A model generated the notes under the pieces. It saw only the letters and a program-made list of their open reading frames with translations. It ran no database searches and was not told the origin of the DNA. Source: Candidatus Bathycorpusculum fermentans (lineage in GTDB: Archaea; Thermoproteota; Bathyarchaeia; Bathyarchaeales; Bathycorpusculaceae). Taken from it: a stretch of DNA of 7,578 nt. Of the stretch, positions 6,177 to 7,578 are shown one piece after another; the first letter of the stretch is position 1; each line of letters begins with the position of its first letter. The stretch covers positions 1 through 7,578 of the forward strand of contig WRGM01000100.1 in NCBI GenBank assembly GCA_009787175.1. Direction: 5' to 3'. Made by a program: the position numbers and the translations under genes.

Positions 6177-6755
6177 ATGCTAATAATGGCAATTGACCGT
6201 AAATCCGAAATTATCCTATATCCAACACAGGACAGAAAAGTCAAAATTGATTGCCGCCTTGCAGGTGATACACTATGGCTCTCGCAGACACATATTGCTG
6301 AATTGTTTGGACGAGATAGGTCTGTTATAACAAAGCATATACGTAATATTTTTGTAGAGGGTGAGGTTGACGAAAAAAGCAATGTGCAAAATTTGTACAT
6401 TCCAAATTCTGACAAACCTGTAATCCTCTATTCATTGAATGTTATTTTGGCTGTTGGTTATCGTGTGAAATCTCCTTGTGGTACGCAGTTTAGGCAGTGG
6501 GTAACAACTGTTTTGCATGAGTATTTGCAAAAAAGTTTTGCTTTAAATGATGATTTTTTGAAAAACATGGGTGGCGGAGTTTATTGGAAAGAGCTCTTAG
6601 AGCGTATCCGTGATATTCGTGCCAGTGAGAAAGTGATGTATCGTTAATTTCTCGATCTTTATGCAACTAGTTTAGACTATAATGCTACAATGCCGGAGAC
6701 TCTTGAGTTTTTCAGAATTGTACAAAATAAGTTGCATTATGCTGTTAGTGGTTAT
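6177..6755 (+). pseudogene. RhuM-family protein gene, nonsense-mutated and 3'-truncated
   Basis: The first 156 codons match the N-terminal half of RhuM-family proteins. EIILYPTQDRKVKIDCRL leads into a winged-helix-like segment (LWLSQTHIAELFGRDRSVI), then ILYSLNVILAVGYRVKS, TQFRQWVTTVLHEYLQK and ELLERIRDIRASEKVMYR. A TAA at 6645-6647 stops the frame exactly where the family continues with a Gln. One C-to-T change from CAA explains it, because the same frame resumes with FLDLYATSLDYNATMPETLE and FFRIVQNKLHYAVSG. Homology then ends at about 6753, where intact proteins run on for more than 100 further residues. RhuM was named in a Salmonella pathogenicity island. Its biochemical role is unknown, and homologues occur in mobile and defence gene sets. 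The start may be ATG 6177 or 6186. Neither has a clear ribosome site. Confidence 0.85.
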
Positions 6756-6966
6756 TGACTCAGGATGTGTAGCGACAGGCCCTCTATCAATAGCGTTTTT
6801 ATTATCCCTAGCACAGGGTGCTTCCGATGCTATCCCAAGCGCCATATTACTGGTAGACGCCTTTGGTGTCATTACAACAGTGGCGATTACTCCGCTTATT
6901 GCACTGGAAATATTAGGGTTAATTTACAAATTTCAAATAAATAGACAAGAAAGAAAAAATGGGTAA
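6739..6966 (+). pseudogene. C-terminal fragment of a DUF1538 membrane protein
   Basis: From about 6745 to the TAA at 6964-6966 the frame reads like the end of a DUF1538 protein: VIDSGCVATGPLSIAFLLS, then VDAFGVITTVAITPLIALE, then ILGLIYK and a short polar tail. Two hydrophobic helices are visible, at about residues 12-26 and 35-57 counting from the ATG at 6739. DUF1538 proteins are multi-spanning membrane proteins, usually several times longer, with a proposed but poorly tested transport role. Only the last 70 or so residues remain. The upstream part of this frame, back to an ATG at 6682, is out-of-frame RhuM sequence. No ribosome site is seen before either ATG. A short chimeric peptide could in principle be made, but I read this as a remnant. 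Confidence 0.7.
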
Positions 6967-6992
6967 ATTGTATGTTAAAAAAGTGAGGTGTG

Positions 6993-7421
6993 TTAATACC
7001 AGTATTCTATGGTAACTGTTTGTGTTACGTCACTGTACCATTCTGAGTTTCCTATGTTTATAGTAACTTCACCTGGTAGTACTGGGAAACATGCATAATC
7101 GCCCTGAAAGAGATTTGTCCGTTCCTCATATCTTACAATATGTGCACTGCTACCTGCTTTAGATGTATATGTTACAGTAGCATAATTATTGCGAGTTGTT
7201 GAAGAGTCTATACGAACAAAAATGTAGCCTGCATACTCACAGTTAACTACAAATTTAGTAGTATCACCAGCACGTTGATAAATAATTTCTCTATCCGCTA
7301 CTTGGTCACACTTTGCGATATCAAGAATCTCTTGCCTAGCTATAACGTTTATAAAACAAAACCCAGAGAGCACAGCTAACGCTATACATACTATTGCTAA
7401 ACCAACGGTTGTCTTATTCAT
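6993..7421 (-). CDS. Small membrane-anchored or secreted beta-rich protein, unknown function
   Basis: This 142-residue protein starts with MNKTTVGLAIVCIALAVLSG: a short positive N-terminus and a hydrophobic helix at about 6-27, which acts as a signal peptide or uncleaved anchor. The remaining roughly 115 residues are rich in alternating hydrophobic, Thr, Tyr and Ser residues (FVVNCEYAGYIFVRIDSS, YATVTYTS, VTQTVTIEYWY), which predicts an all-beta extracellular domain. C38, C61 and C111 lie outside the membrane helix. The start is secure: GGAGGT lies eight bases before the ATG and a TATA box lies further upstream. I recall similar small proteins, with a GDT..F.V.C.YAGY block and a TVTI.Y.Y end, in Bathyarchaeia-like genomes, but no function is known to me. 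It converges on the DUF1538 fragment with a 26-base gap. Confidence 0.85.
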   Translation of the reverse strand: MNKTTVGLAIVCIALAVLSGFCFINVIARQEILDIAKCDQVADREIIYQRAGDTTKFVVNCEYAGYIFVRIDSSTTRNNYATVTYTSKAGSSAHIVRYEERTNLFQGDYACFPVLPGEVTINIGNSEWYSDVTQTVTIEYWY

Positions 7422-7429
7422 ACATAATT

Positions 7430-7435
7430 ACCTCC
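7430..7435 (-). promoter_or_regulatory. Strong Shine-Dalgarno site GGAGGT
   Basis: On the minus strand GGAGGT stands eight bases before the ATG at 7421-7419. It is a full match to the 16S rRNA 3' end and the strongest ribosome site in the window. It fixes the start of the small exported protein. Confidence 0.8.
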
Positions 7436-7478
7436 ATAACTACGGTTTAATATAACCACAACAAAATCCCTCAGCGAG

Positions 7479-7490
7479 TTATATATACAT
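7479..7490 (-). promoter_or_regulatory. TATA box of the small exported protein gene
   Basis: The minus strand reads ATGTATATATAA, a near-ideal archaeal TATA element. Initiation about 25 bases downstream (near 7458) would give a leader of roughly 37 bases containing the GGAGGT site. The geometry is consistent with an archaeal promoter. The remaining sequence to the right edge (7491-7578) holds no gene that I can see. Confidence 0.55.
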
Positions 7491-7578
7491 TAGTAGACCT
7501 TAGTCCATATTAAGTTTTTGGCTGCGAATCATAGGTTTTATTAGTCGCGGAACGATTAAAATGACTTTTAGGGAAAAC

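Noticed and set aside
1..7578. CRISPR array, rRNA, tRNA or complete insertion sequence
   Set aside because: I scanned by eye for regularly spaced repeats, conserved RNA blocks and transposase motifs and found none.

Overview
The window looks like a stretch of an AT-rich archaeal chromosome. One essential housekeeping gene is surrounded by accessory and decaying material. The archaeal assignment rests on three things: an isoleucyl-tRNA synthetase of the archaeal/eukaryotic sequence type (PHIGH, WTTMPFTVVTDT and KMSKS), a textbook archaeal TATA box with a Shine-Dalgarno leader in front of the last gene, and a small membrane-anchored beta-rich protein of a style I associate with Bathyarchaeia-like archaea. 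The last point is memory-based and was not searched. No rRNA, tRNA, CRISPR array or intact insertion sequence was found.

Layout from left to right: (1) positions 3-74 hold the C-terminal tail of an unidentified plus-strand gene. (2) A 243-base spacer contains a perfect 17-bp palindrome. (3) A minus-strand DUF1016/YhcG-type PD-(D/E)XK nuclease gene lies at 318-1493. (4) About 1.5 kb without an intact gene (1494-3014) contains several inverted repeats and a frameshifted, unidentified coding remnant at about 2348-2637. (5) ileS on the minus strand occupies 3015-6065 or 6095. (6) A divergent plus-strand RhuM-family gene starts at 6177. It is broken by a stop codon (apparently CAA to TAA) and then cut off. 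(7) Directly abutting it is the C-terminal end of a DUF1538 membrane protein gene, so two unrelated gene fragments are joined at about 6741-6756. (8) A minus-strand gene for a small exported or membrane-anchored protein converges from the right end (6993-7421), with its promoter region at 7422-7578.

The genes do not form a pathway or operon. IleRS charges tRNA-Ile for translation. The DUF1016 nuclease and RhuM are typical of variable, defence- or mobile-element-associated gene pools. RhuM, DUF1538 and the 2.4-2.6 kb remnant show ongoing gene decay.

The most unusual signal is in base composition. The plus strand is strongly G+T-rich from about 2.85 to 4.25 kb and strongly A+C-rich from about 4.7 to 6.18 kb. 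The switch falls inside ileS, on one continuous reading frame, and extends into the noncoding flanks. It has visibly changed the amino-acid make-up of the two halves of IleRS. This is the sign change expected where oppositely moving replication forks meet, and is the best lead in the window.
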